NCBI RefSeq assembly: GCF_030247185.1
Contig: NC_080571.1
Span: forward strand, 66,998,172-67,062,171
DNA: 64,000 nucleotides
Direction: 5' to 3'
From: Malaya genurostris
Lineage: Eukaryota; Arthropoda; Insecta; Diptera; Culicidae
The notes beneath the pieces are model-generated. The model did not search any database. It was not told the origin of the DNA and was given only the letters and a program-made list of their open reading frames with translations. Shown one piece after another: positions 1 through 11,440 of the stretch (position 1 is its first letter; each line of letters opens with the position of its first letter). The position numbers were made by a program, and so were the translations under genes.

Positions 1-1734
1 TGCATCCCAAAAAGTCACTGTTTTGTGTGGATTATGGACCGCTGGCATTATTCGTAAAACAAAGGCTGATATGTTGGAGAGAGAGTGTTTATCTAAAGCG
101 TAGCCGCGGCCAACATTTGCATGAAATCATCTTCATACATTAAATTATACTGATCGTTCTATCGATTCCATTAAATATTTCAAATTTTGTGTGTTTTTTT
201 TTAAATATAAATCCTATGTCTCTTAAAATTCACCCTTTGCTTATCAACCTCTAATTCCAAAACCGAAAGTCGTACCCGAATGAAGTTTGGTTGAAATGCA
301 CGATTTTTTTTTTGAACCTAAGCTTGTGAAAAATGGGTGAGCGGTCTCTGAGAAAATCGAGTGCACTTTATTATTTTTAACGTGAATATGTTCTAGCAAC
401 ACATTTTTTTCTTAATACCATCAAAAATATCGTGAGCAATTTGTGATAAAATTTTCAGTGTACTAAGATCTTTTTTACGCGGATTTCCAAAGTTTTCTAG
501 GCGGAGTTCCGAACTTTCGCGGGTTTTACGCGAATTTTCAAAGCTATTCCTTTTTCTTGTTTTGCCACGAAGTGTCGAAATCTGGTATTATCCCGAAATT
601 TTTTGTCTAAGTCAACTCTCTGACACTTCAAAAATTTTCGATTTTTTCAAAAAAACAATTTTTTATATTACACCAGATTTTGACGTTTCATTTCCAAGAC
701 ATATGGCAAATTTTTTTTTTTAGTTTTGTGGATTTTTACGCGGATTTCCGAAGTTACGCGAATGTTTGTTATGGACGAGCATTAAGGCGAAATTCAGTGT
801 CAAAATAAGGCGCGTAAATTTTCAATCGCATGAATTGAACGAGTCATCACATTCTGTGCTGTGGGCTTACGACAGGTTATTTTCGCTAGTAAAGCAAACA
901 CCAACTATGAATGGTTGTAAACCATGAGTATTTTTAATTGATTATTATAATGGAGACACATTTGTGCATATTGTTTAAGACGGTCAATTCACTCACTCAA
1001 TTCATAACCATAATGCGTTTGTAGTTGATTTTCTCGCCTATTGCAAAATTGTTCATTCTTTGACACAGACCAAAATCTTCGGCATGATGACAATACTTTG
1101 CCTAACTTATTTCAACTACGCATCATTTTATCAAACAGTCGAAAAAGATTCAAATAAGATCTTTTTTATATGGAATTACAACTGGCTTGTGAGATGTTCA
1201 CTACAAATATCTAGTTTGCGAAGTGCATATTATATCAGTATATATGTGAATAATACTTTACCGTTTCCCATGAAGTTCTTGGTGAGTGGATAGCAAAAAT
1301 TAAATGTTTTAGAATTGCTAAAATTGGAGCTTCTGTTTTCTGTTTCTGGATATTTTTCTCAAATCGCCTTTAAAATTTATATTTTTAAAACGGGTTTGAC
1401 AAGCAAGTTATTTAAATTGATCTCCTATTAATTTATAACATAAATTAAGAATTCCTAGATGACCAAAAACAATTTGTTATGAATTTTTCAGTTTATGAAT
1501 GAATTTTTGAACATTTCATTTTTGATTTAATCGGTCTTGTCTTCTACACAACCTCACATGTGTTCCGCCTTATAATTGTACCGTCACAATTATGCAAGTG
1601 AAGTATTGAAAGCTTACAAAATTCACACAATCAATCAAATAGTACGTGCGATTATCGATAGTCGGATGTGTGGAAAAAGTATGTCAGTTTTATTCGTATT
1701 CACGTCATCCAGTTATTTCTCTGATTCCGCTTTT
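1..1734. other. AT-rich non-coding DNA
   Basis: No gene is supported here. Positions 240-400 carry a decayed copy of the 'family A' motif (gaagtttggt ... agcttgtgaaaaat) described at 17517. Positions 470-780 repeat a short 'acgcggatttcc' phrase several times. The remainder is low-complexity AT-rich sequence. Open frames of 77-87 codons show no protein-like composition. Confidence 0.6.
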
Positions 1735-2034
1735 TTGGAAATTTTACCCCGTAACCTCGGAACCGGAATTACGATCCGAATAAAATTTAATAGCAGGCTA
1801 TGGGACCAAGAAAACTTTCATTTGAATCTAAGTTTGTGAAAATCGGACCAGCCATCTCCGAGATAATCGAGTGCCAATTTTTGTGACATATACACACATA
1901 CCCACACAAGCATATACATTTTACGTACTACACGAACTGAGTCGAATAGTATATGATACTCGGCCTTCTGGGCCTCGGTTCAAAAGTCGTTTCTCACGGT
2001 GATTATATAGCCTTTCTGTATCCGAAAGGCAAAC
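1735..2034 (+). repeat. Family A dispersed repeat, 3' portion
   Basis: Shows the order typical of this family: 'aaccggaattacgatccg', 'atgggaccaagaaaac', 'aatctaagtttgtgaaaat', 'gccatctccgaga', a short CA-rich tract, 'gaactgagtcgaata' and a terminal 'gaaaggc'. The 5' part with 'CCTAGTGGTG' is absent. Confidence 0.7.
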
Positions 2035-2089
2035 ATATTTGAATTACTGCACATTGGTTGAAGTTACAGTTGATATTAACATATAGAAT

Positions 2090-2870
2090 TTACTAGCTGA
2101 CCCGTCGAACTTCGTCTCGCCTAATTTTTTTTTTCAATTTATATTTTCGGACGGCAGAGTGATCAAACATCTAATGTTGTAAACGCTTCTCTCCATTATT
2201 TTTCTGATTAAGGGGCGGATAGGGTCCAACACTTTTGAGAAATCATTTATTATTTTCTTTCTATTTTCTGATAGTAAATCATTTCATGAATATTCTGTGA
2301 AATTTTAAAGCCTATTGGAACAAAACTCAGAAAGTTATGGGCTTTATCTTTGCCGATCTCATACTACGAAGAAATAAGAGCGTACACAGGCCCAAGATTT
2401 CTGCTTCGATTGACTTAAAAACTCGACAAAACATTCTCGAAATGTTTCATTATAATAAAGTACAAAAGAAAAAATATGGCTTTTTGAGAATGTTAGAGCC
2501 AACGTGCTCTCTTGAGTAATAAATTGTTTCCTTCGATTTTAAAGACAATAAACTTTAAACGCGTTTTTCTCGAAAGCAAGTTTTGAAAGTCCGTGTCCAT
2601 CGTCATTCAAAAACTACTGCACCATTTTTTTTTCAAATTTTGCACACACTTTCTACATATAAAAAACCAAACCCCAACGTTTTCATTTTCGTTGTTTGTT
2701 ACTATGGGGAGGTTTTACAGCTACAAAATGGCGGATTTTTTCGTGAAAAATCGTACTTTTGAATTTAAACAACCACCAATAATTCAAAAAATTGAAAAAA
2801 AAAACAAACAGAAACGTTGGGGTCTAGAAAAACTCCTTCTCTAACTATGCTGCTTCGATTCGTTCACTTC
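2090..2870 (-). mobile_element. Family D repeat, possible non-autonomous Helitron
   Basis: About 0.65 kb of this stretch (2209-2860) matches 49227-49690 and parts of 49830-50070 and 52127-52330. Read on the minus strand it ends 'cgggtcagctag' followed by T at about 2092. That resembles the CTAG|T end of the family B repeat (33980) and the CTRR end of Helitrons. No rep/helicase coding is visible. The Helitron assignment is inference from the end; the shared repeat is seen directly. Confidence 0.5.
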
Positions 2871-3249
2871 TGATTAGTCTGCGCTAAGATACAGTGGACA
2901 CCGCAAATCATGAAAATGTGAAATACATGTGTTAAGCAAAAATTGAGCAAAGGTACAGATTACCATCTCATCCTTTGAATCAAAGCACTGAACAGAGATC
3001 TCTCTTTAATGGCTTCGACATAAAGGATATAAAGTGCCACGTTTACTCTTCCAGATGTGATTCTTGCTTTCGATAATCGATAAAAAAGCTCACTAAGCAG
3101 AATTTTGTATTGACACAATTTTGTAGTAACACAATGTTGAAGAGTTTCTCTTCTAGAGTTGTTCATTCGGTAGAGTAGGATATGTTTACAGTTTGTATTT
3201 AGCCCAAGTAACTAAAAGTTCGTAAAAAAAGATGTGGCTTAAGAAATTA
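2871..3249. other. Short intergenic stretch
   Basis: Nothing recognisable. It ends at the TA dinucleotide that flanks the DD37E element. Confidence 0.5.
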
Positions 3250-3410
3250 AAGCTTGCTTCATTTAGAATTGGAACAAACTTTTGCTCATATTATGGCGCT
3301 CCTGGTGGACGGATTTGGAAGCTCTTGGCGCCCACGTGTCGGGAATTTTGTCAGCTTCACGTATGATTTTTGACATTCCGAAAATCGACTGTACTTTGTA
3401 AACAATCAAC

Positions 3411-4422
3411 ATGGAAGCCGAAAGAAGGAAAAAAAATTGTGCACAGTTATTTGGAAAATCCATTGTGGTCTGCATCTAGGCTAGCTAAACCGCTGCAATT
3501 GCCCAGAAATACCGTATGGCGCGTTATCAAACGGTATAAGAAAACATTGACGACGATTCGGAAGCCTCAAGCCGATCGTCGGAGTCGAACTGACGACCGG
3601 AAATTGCGTGGTAAGATTTTGAAGACGATTAAGAGGAATCCTAATCTGTCGGACCGTGATTTGGCCAGAAAATTCGGTGCTGCCCATAGTACCGTGAGGA
3701 GAACTCGACTCCGGGAAGGAATCAAGTCGTATCGAGCTAGCAAACAGCCAAATCGGACCATGAAACAGAATAGTGTGGTCAAAATTCGTGCTCGGAGACT
3801 ATATGACCAGGTGCTGACCAAGTTCAACGGGTGTCTTCTGATGGACGATGAAACCTGTGTCAAGGCTGACTTCGGTCAAATCCCAGGTCAAAAATTTTAC
3901 TTGGCAACGGCTCGGGGGGATGTTCCAGCCAAATTTAAATTTGTTTTTGCCGACAAATTTGCAAGAAAATTTATGATTTGGCCGGGCATTTGCAGCTGCG
4001 GCAAAAAAACGAAAGTTTTCGTTACTAATAAGACAATGACATCGGAACTATACCAAAAAGGGTGTCTCCAAAAACGAATTTTGCCGTTCATTCGATCCCA
4101 CGACCATCCTGTAATGTTTTGGCCAGATTTGGCAAGATGTCATTACAGCAAAGCCGTTTAAGAATGGTATGCAGAGAAAGTGGTCCAGTTTGTTCCGAAA
4201 AACCTTAACCCACTCAACTGCCCCCAGTTCCGCCCTATTGAGAAATACTGGGCAATCATGAAGAGGAGACTCAAGGCAAAGGGAAACGTTGTCAAAGACA
4301 TCAATCAGATGACGACCTGGTGGAATAAGATAGCTAAAACGATGGACGAAGAAGATGTGCGCCGCCTACTGAGCCGTGTTACAGGAAAAATTCGAGAATT
4401 CCTTCAAAACCGTGACGAATAA
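3411..4422 (+). pseudogene. DD37E transposase, inactivated
   Basis: Cut-and-paste transposase of the Tc1/mariner superfamily. An N-terminal paired-like HTH region (SASRLAKPLQLPRNTVWRVI) is followed by a second helix block (NLSDRDLARKFGAAHSTV). The catalytic motifs are MDDET (first Asp), FWPDLA (second Asp) and CPQFRPIEKYW (Glu), with 37 residues between the second Asp and the Glu. That spacing gives the DD37E assignment. The family start is probably ATG 3411 (MEAERRKK); an extra A in the A-run near 3430 puts this ATG out of frame with the rest, which is open from 3370. A second lesion, TAA at 4159-4161, separates the second Asp from the Glu. Two lesions in about 1 kb mean the copy cannot make active enzyme. 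Conserved residues are otherwise retained, so inactivation looks fairly recent. Confidence 0.9.
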
Positions 4423-4478
4423 TTTTATCCGTATTTTTTCTTAAAAGTATGAAGAAAACGCTACATTTGTATAAAAAC

Positions 4479-5120
4479 CTGTTTTAATCCACCTAGTGGT
4501 GTAATGATGCCTTTCTCATGTATAATATTGTGGTATTCTAATCAAAAATTTTTTCTTCAATTATGGAAAGAAACCAATAGAGTGTTTGTGCATTAACTAG
4601 TATAACATACAGAATAAAACAGTACTTTGATTGCGTCGGTCATCCTTAAGAAAACGAAGTGGGTTCACTATTATATACACTTCCAGCACCGGAACCCGAG
4701 AACCGGTATAATCGAATTCGGCTCGTACGGTCACCAACTGACATAACGTTCAAACTTCACTAGTTTTTATACGATTTGCCATCGTACTCCAAACGACGGT
4801 TTAAATTTTTGTTGAACCCAAAAATATGCAGTAATTTTTGGTAGGACCATAAGACCTTTCATTTAGCCCTAAGATTGGGAATAACGGCTTAGAGTCCAGT
4901 TTATAACATTTTTTACGGTTTTTGTTCCGCCGGTTTACAATATTGAACACACTTTACCCTATAACTCCGGAACCGGAAGTCGGATCCGGATGAAATTCAG
5001 GAATTCCGTATGGGACCACGAGACCTTTCATTTGAATCTAAGTTTGTCAAAATCGGTTTAGCCATCTCCGAGAAAACCTAGTGAGATTATTTGACACATA
5101 CACACACACACACATAATAA
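4479..5120 (+). repeat. Family A dispersed repeat nested in DD37E element
   Basis: Starts CCTGTTTTAATCCACC then 'tagtggtgtaatgatgcc', as do the copies at 17517 and 27281. It contains two rounds of the 'ccggaaccggaagtcggatc' phrase and ends in a short CA tract. It lies between the transposase stop and the right TIR, so it inserted after the DD37E element. Confidence 0.85.
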
Positions 5121-5175
5121 ATAACTGAAATACAGGCAATTGTCTTTGTTCCAATTCTATTTGAAGCAAGCTTTA

Positions 5176-5533
5176 CCTATACTCGAATGTTCACCCGACG
5201 CAACAAAACAAACTTTGAAGTTTTTACAGCTTTTAAGCAGTGAGAAAGTTTTCTCAGAACCTGTTCTTTACGTTCAAGTTGCCAAAAAGTGCCACGCGTA
5301 CTAGAGCTCTAATAAAGTGGATATTTCTCAGGTACTGCGGAGCTTTTGAATGCTTGGAGAGACGACGCTTGCATTTTAATTTGATATTCATCCTAATAAT
5401 TTGATCATTCTTCACAGAATATTAATTATAAAATGACAGTCTCGTTCCATTATGGTAATCATCTTGAACATTGATCTAATTACCACTTATGATGTGCGCT
5501 TAGTGTAATCTAAATCATTAGAAAGCAAAATGA
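5176..5533. other. Intergenic spacer between two insertions
   Basis: No coding or repeat signature recognised. Confidence 0.5.
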
Positions 5534-5545
5534 AAAGAAAGTCTC

Positions 5546-6279
5546 TTTTTTTTTTAAATAACTATTTATTGGAATATGAGTTAAAATTAAATTATTAAGA
5601 TTTAAATTGGGTGTTCAGCCACAAGTGGTGACTTTTCAGCCCTATTATATATATGATTTGGTTATTACCATGAGGACATTATTTGCTTCCGCAATTCTGA
5701 GATTTTTGTGTAGGGAAAATTCTAAACCTACTTGTATTGTGTAATGGGGAAAAGGAACTTATATACGAACTTACTAACTAATACACAGAGCGAATCGATT
5801 CAATTGAAGATTGCATCGATTTTTGTCGGCATTTGCTTATAATATTATGTGACATTACATCTAATGGTTCTATATTTGTGAGTCTGTGTAACTCATTTGT
5901 ACTAAACCAGGGAGGACGCTTCAAAATCATTTTCAGAATTTTATTCTGAATCCTTTGAAGCGTTTTCTTCCTGGTGGAACAACAGCTTGACCAAATTGGT
6001 ACCGCATAAAGCATGGCTGGTCTGAAAATTTGTTTATAAATTAACAATTTGTTTTTTAGACAGAGCTTAGAATTTCTGTTTATAAGAGGATATAAACATT
6101 TAATATATTTATTACACTTTGCCTGGATTCCTTCAATGTGATCCTTGAAAGTGAGTTTTTTGTCATACGTTAAACCTAAGTATTTAGCTTGATCAGACCA
6201 TGTCAATTCCAAGCCATTCAATTTTAGAATGTGATTATTGTTTGGTTTAAGAAAAGAAGCTCTTGGCTTATGAGGAAAG
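5546..6279 (-). mobile_element. 5'-truncated Jockey-clade (Juan-like) LINE with target duplication
   Basis: A 12-bp duplication (aaagaaagtctc) flanks the insertion at 5534-5545 and 6280-6291. On the minus strand the insert starts inside the RT coding region, runs through a stop at 5778 and a roughly 220-bp 3' UTR, and ends AATAAA plus a poly(A) tail at 5546-5555. 5' truncation, poly(A) and target duplication are the hallmarks of target-primed reverse transcription. Confidence 0.9.
5778..6279 (-). pseudogene. Reverse transcriptase C-terminus, Jockey-clade LINE fragment
   Basis: About 167 codons are open from the 5' truncation point to the natural stop at 5778. Visible blocks are the late RT motif WSDQAKYLGLTYDKKLTF, the thumb segment LCLKNKLLIYKQIFRP, MLYAVPIWSS, and LQRIQNKILKMILKRPPW, an order typical of Jockey/Juan ORF2 ends. 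Reading continues upstream of the first Met (at 6221) as PHKPRASFLK. The fragment therefore has no start of its own and the visible ATG is just an internal Met. The YADD catalytic region lies upstream and is missing. No frameshift is seen, so the insertion looks young relative to its surroundings. Confidence 0.9.
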
Positions 6280-6291
6280 AAAGAAAGTCTC

Positions 6292-6631
6292 TTAATTTGT
6301 CCTTAGCGCTTATACAGAACAATCTTTTCATTGATTCATTCAAACATATTCTGATTAGTGAAACTCGCGCCCGCGATGACCAATACTATTCATCTGACTC
6401 CAATTCATTAACTGGTAAATGATATCAGAACTTTTTTTCCGGTCTACAGGGGTTTTCTAGAACATATGACTGAACACTCCGTCATTATGTCATTTGGCAA
6501 GCAATAATTTTGATACCCAATGAGGTATGTGGCATGTGAAATATCCATATGAAAGAACTCGTTTCGCGCCAAACTTGTTTTTTCAACAATCTAGTATTCT
6601 TTTCTTCGGCGACCAAACACTTAAGGTCGAA
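6292..6631. other. Intergenic spacer
   Basis: Nothing coding is recognised. A phrase 'actcgtttcgcgccaaac' near 6556 recurs in the same orientation near 6903, just outside the inverted repeat that follows. Confidence 0.4.
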
Positions 6632-6886
6632 CCGCATTCGGCCGACATTTCCATCGCCGATCTTTTTTCGCTCTTCGGTTATGACTGAGCTGCCGGCGTG
6701 CGCATGTATAGGTACGCCGGACCCGACATAAAATTCATATCTTTGACAACGATATTCCTCACCGAGCTTTTCGCACCGTAGCAACTGTGTCGGGTCCGGC
6801 GTACCTATACATGCGCACGCCCGTGTTCAGCCATAGCCGAAGAGAGAAAAAGTCAACGCCGGCGAGCTCGGATCGGCCGAATGCGG
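6632..6886. repeat. Fold-back element with GC-rich inverted repeat
   Basis: Arms 6696-6728 and 6788-6820 are perfectly complementary over 33 bp (core ggtacgccggacccgaca), separated by 59 bp. Imperfect complementarity extends outward to CCGCATTCGGCCGA at 6632 and TCGGCCGAATGCGG at 6873, giving arms of about 97 bp. GC content is far above the surroundings. No coding capacity. Confidence 0.75.
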
Positions 6887-7865
6887 AGTGCCCTTTATGC
6901 AACTCGTTGCGCGCCAAACATCAATCGTGGATCTAGCAAGCATTGGCGACTTTTTCAGTGGAAAATTCCATTGTCCATACAAAAAAACTTCATGGATTTT
7001 TCCCACTTTACCGGCAAGTTTTCCAAATTTTTTAGATGTACGAACCCGGTGGGGGTAAAAACTAATCAAACAAAAAAAGAATCATGTGAATCCGTTCATC
7101 CGTTCTTACGTGATGCGATTACAAAGAATGATCTCTATAGATATAGATTGGTGATTCCAGTATGTAAGCAGAAATAATATGTACGCAGTTACTTAAGATT
7201 CATAAGAATCTTATCTATTACTAACTAGCAGTAACATCTTCTTCATTGAGCGCATTATTAACGTATGCCGTTGAGAGTGAAATATTTTCAAATGGTGTTG
7301 AAAAACAACTACAATTGAACCGAGTTTTTTACACGGGGTTTACGAGCCGTGTTAAAAAAACGTGTAAAACAAAACCGTGGTTATCGCAGAAACCGAGCAA
7401 ATCAAATCAAGTAGAAAATTGCACGACTATTTGTTTGAATTGACTATTTGTTTGTGTTTTTTTGCCAATATGTTTTTGTTATTTGTGACAATAAATACTA
7501 AAATTACGAGAGATGACACGAAATGGTCTAGTCATCCTTGATACAACACATTAGACGACAAGCTAAAAACACATGTTAAACTCTTTGTTCCGTAGGTAAA
7601 TGAATCTGAACGGCTCATGTTGTCTGTATAATGTATTACAGGCTTACAGAGGAACGAAAATACGTTGTTACAAATTAGAGCGTAGAGAACCGTGAATGTG
7701 AGTAGAACAGGACTGGTAGCACCACCCATGCTGGTATTTGATGAAGATCTATGCAGCTCTGTTAGAGACGACATTGAAGAGGAAGAAGATTGGAAAATCC
7801 GACTGCTCGAGAGATTAGTTCTTCAACTCTACGAAATTCGACGTTGTCGTGTAATTCACGACTGC
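6887..7865. other. Non-coding DNA between fold-back elements
   Basis: I see no gene, RNA or named repeat here. Short open frames (61-98 codons) overlap on both strands and lack protein-like composition. Confidence 0.4.
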
Positions 7866-10173
7866 ACAGTGGTTTGAATCGACAAAAACGTGAACTTAAT
7901 TCTTTAGCTGCTAAACCGTTGATCCGATATACATAGTTTCTTTGAAGAACTCATTCACAAAAATGTTCCTCGTGATTTGATCACAATGAAAACTGTGCAA
8001 AGCCTACTACGATAAAAGTTTATTTCAACAACTTTTTCTCTTAAGAGATCTTCTACAATATTTTAGAACTTCTAACGAGAGAAAACTTTGCCCAAGAAGC
8101 TATAGGTCTAACGCAAAAAGTTTCGGATATAACTACATAACTCTTTTCGCAATTATGTTTAGTGTCTACTATGTTCGAGACAATTACTAAAAACGTAAAA
8201 TTACACATTTTTGTTGAAGACTGTGCACGGTTTGGCATTTTCCTTAAAAAGTTATTTTACATTTAAACTTTTATATACAGACCAAAAGGCATATACATAT
8301 ACTTTTTGGAAGGCTTAAATTAAGTAATATAAAGTTACGAAGTGTGTAGCGTGGCCCTTTTAAATTGTGTGAATGAGACAGCAAAATATAGAGTGCTTTT
8401 TTGATCATTTTCTTAGGAAAAACGTACATTATTAAAATTGTTTATCTTCATATCATGCGTTTTTTTATATCGAACGATAAGTTACCTTTAGGCAACAACT
8501 TTTGCAAGAAATTGCAGTCGAGGTATAAAAATTAGAACATTAGTTTTAACACCAGACGAAAGAGAAAACATTTCACTATAGCTCACTATTATGATTTACT
8601 CTCAGCGAGTACCGAGTCTTTCGGAATTCGTCTTCAAAGTGAATGTTGATAGTTGATAGGTGTCTTATTGACCGTTATCACAAAAAATCGCGACATATTA
8701 CCGACTTCAGTAGAAAATGTAATAGAATTGCAGTAAGGCAACAGATTAGTTACAAATTCCCTGAAACCAAACAAACTTTTTTTTTTTGGTTATTATTCTT
8801 TGTTCTTAGTCTGTGCACGTTTTTATACTCAAGTTCAGGCATTTCTCTTTAAAAAAAATGTATAGACTCATAATTTACATAATTTGGTTTGATACTTTAA
8901 CGTGTACGCCTGTATGTAACGTTGAACCACTCACGCATTTTATTGTAATATTTTCATCGACCAAATGCTCCAGCATTGGTATTATCAACCAAATCTTTAG
9001 TGCACTTAAAAATAATATGCAGCACTGCTCTCACCAACATCAACAGTGCATATTTGGAGCAGGAAATTCATTATAAAGGTGCTTCACTGTGCTTCATTTT
9101 TCAATATACATTAAAAGTAAAACTAAGCGTGAATATAAATAAACGGTCATATTCATTGAAATTAATGTATTCCAATTTAGTTTTACATCGAGGATGGTTT
9201 TGAATCGAATTTTTTATTCAACTGAGGTTCATTTCATAGTACTATTTATTTAGAAATCGTGTGAATTTCATTATTTTTTTCAGTGTATGGCTTAATTCAT
9301 ATAAACGTATTTGTTTTTAGGCGTACTGGTAATGATGTAAGATATCATCCTTAAAATTAATTTGATTGGAATTAAGAGAACGGATAAGGAATACTTCATA
9401 AAAAAGAATAAGTAAAACTTGTCGAAATTTAATGAGCACGTTAACATGCCTCTTTAGTTTGATCAATTGCATACAACAATGTATCATGAAATTATATTCA
9501 ATCATTACACCATTGCACCAAAGCTACATTACTGATCGATTCCAATTTTTGAACATTTCCTACAAAGCTCCTTTTAATAAACCAAAAATAGTCGTTTCAG
9601 TGAATGGTTTTGCTAAGAAAATGGCCAACAAAGCACTCTATATTTCGTTGTCTTATTCACACAATTTAAAAGGGCCACGCTACACACTTCGTAACTTTAT
9701 ATTACTTGATTTAAGCTTTCCAAAAAGTATATGTATGTGCCTATTGGTCTGCGATCCTGCTTCCTATTAGTAATTAAAGTTAGTATATATAAAAGTTTAA
9801 ATGTTAAATAACTTTTTAAGGAAAAGGCCAAACCGTGCATAGTCTTCAACAAAAATGTGTAATTTTACGTTTATAGTAATTGTCTCGAACATAGTAGACA
9901 CTGAAATTAATTGTGAAAAAAATTATGAGATTCGGCAAAGTTTTTTCTCGTTAGAAGTTCTTAAACTTTGTAGAAGACATCGTTTTTCTATCTTTTAAGG
10001 GAAAAAAGTTGTTGAAATGAACTTTTATCGAAGTAGGCTTTGCACATTTTTATTGTGATCAAATCACGAGGAATATTTTTGTGAATGAGTTCTCCAAAGG
10101 AACTATGTATATCGGATCAACGGTTTAGCAGCTAGTGAATCAAGTTTACGTTTTTGTCGATTCAAACCACTGT
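7866..10173. mobile_element. 2.3-kb element with ~560-bp diverged inverted arms
   Basis: The left arm (7866-~8425) begins ACAGTGGTTTGAATCGAC. The right arm (~9600-10173) is its reverse complement, ending 'gtcgattcaaaccactgt'. Long matching blocks appear throughout, for example 'gttgatccgatatacata' (7919) against 'tatgtatatcggatcaac' (10105), and 'tagtgtctactatgttcgag' (8159) in the opposite arm near 9885. The arms have diverged by several percent with small indels. The 1.2-kb centre has no transposase and includes a 'catatttggagcag' repeat near 9050. A fold-back or long-TIR non-autonomous DNA transposon fits best; flanking duplications were not resolved. Confidence 0.75.
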
Positions 10174-10836
10174 AGACTGGGATTAGTAATCAGAGCTGAA
10201 TCAACATATTATTGATCTACAGTCAAAACTCCTGTGAGTTATTAAATAAATGATTTCTTGACTTTCGAACATTTTTAAATGTCAGCTCCATTTTTTTTAT
10301 TTTGTTCATTTACTTAAAGAAAGAGTAGTTTTTAAACTCTCGTCAGAAACCGTTCTAATTGCGGAAACCACATATAAAGCCATGTATAAAAAGCCTTGCG
10401 AAAATAAACCATATTTCAATGAAACGAATTTTTGCAAGGCTGCAATATGGAACAGTGACATTATTGACATGTAGGTTACTGGTTTTCGTAGGTAATCAGC
10501 GATCTACATGACCACCCTCCGTCGAGAACAAACTTAAGAGAGAATTGATTTCATTTAACGTATGTACAATTTCAATATAAAAGATGCAACAAAACTGGGC
10601 TGTGTGTAACATACCTAAAGCTGAATGATATAAAAAGATACACCCCACTACTAGATGGACAGAGCACGTTTTTGCCACATAATAGAATACTAAGAGACAG
10701 AAAGAAAAACTGAAGAAAATCTCAAATACGTGCTTTGAGATTAAAAATTTTATTATTCCATCGGCGTCGACAAGGGTTTGGCAAAGCAATTCAACACCAG
10801 TTTCGGGATGATACAACGGATCATAGCTTGGAAAAT
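10174..10836. other. Non-coding DNA
   Basis: No gene is recognised. A 106-codon minus-strand frame (10496-10816) is hydrophobic and low in complexity and lacks supporting features. Confidence 0.4.
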
Positions 10837-11440
10837 GTGTAAGTGTTAGGAGGTGGCAAAAAAGTTCCTGGTTCGGGACAAGACAAGAGTGCGAAAACTG
10901 TATAACCGGATTCGGGAGAACAAAAACGAATGCGTCCTGATCGATGGAAAAAGCTACACACCTACGCGTGCGTTGCCGGACCGCTCTATTAAACGATATC
11001 GGTGGACAAGAATTTAGACGATGAAATCACGGTGGTGATGGAAAAGCTCTGGTAGAAGGTGTTGGTCTGGCAAGCGATTTGTACCTGTGGTTTGCGGTTA
11101 CGAAGGGTACAATTAACGCTATGGCGTACGAGGAAGAGTGTTTGAGGAAGGAAATGATGGAAGGCTTCTGTTCCATTCTGGCTAGATTTGACTTCCACAC
11201 AATACAACAAGTCGATTTTACAGCGGTTAACAAACAACAATATACAATTGGTGTATAAGAAATTTGTTCAACTGTCCGGATCTTTGGACAATTGGGCAAT
11301 AGTTGACGATTGTCAAGCGGCACATTTTGAAGGAGGGTATAGTGTCCCAAAATATGCAGCAATTACAGAAAAACTGAACAGCAACTACCAAGAAAGCCTC
11401 AAAAGCAAATGTGCAGAATTGAATGCAGAATGACAAGTCC
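10837..11440 (+). pseudogene. DD37E transposase relic
   Basis: A heavily decayed third DD37E copy. Readable patches in the expected order are KLYNRIRENKNECVLID (first catalytic region), VLVWQAICTCGLR (the counterpart of IWPGICSCGKK in the 3.4-kb copy), INAMAYEEECLRKEMMEG, and FWLDLTSTQYNKSILQRL, where FWPD has become FWLD. A possible NWAIV remnant of the Glu region follows. Several stops and frame changes lie between patches and no TIRs were found. Confidence 0.65.

Larger units (their letters stand above)
3250..5173 (+). mobile_element. DD37E (ITm) Tc1/mariner element with intact termini
   Basis: About 29-bp terminal inverted repeats begin AAGCTTGCTTCA (3250) and mirror at 5145-5173. With the flanking TA, the two 31-nt ends (3248-3278 and 5145-5175) differ at two positions. 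Flanking TA dinucleotides (3248-3249, 5174-5175) are the expected target duplication. The interior carries a broken transposase (3411-4422), followed by a nested family A repeat (4479-5120) that occupies most of the 3' UTR. Confidence 0.9.

Noticed and set aside
10496..10816. 106-codon minus-strand membrane protein
   Set aside because: Hydrophobic only because of T-rich sequence; no orthologue-like features, no splice or poly(A) context.
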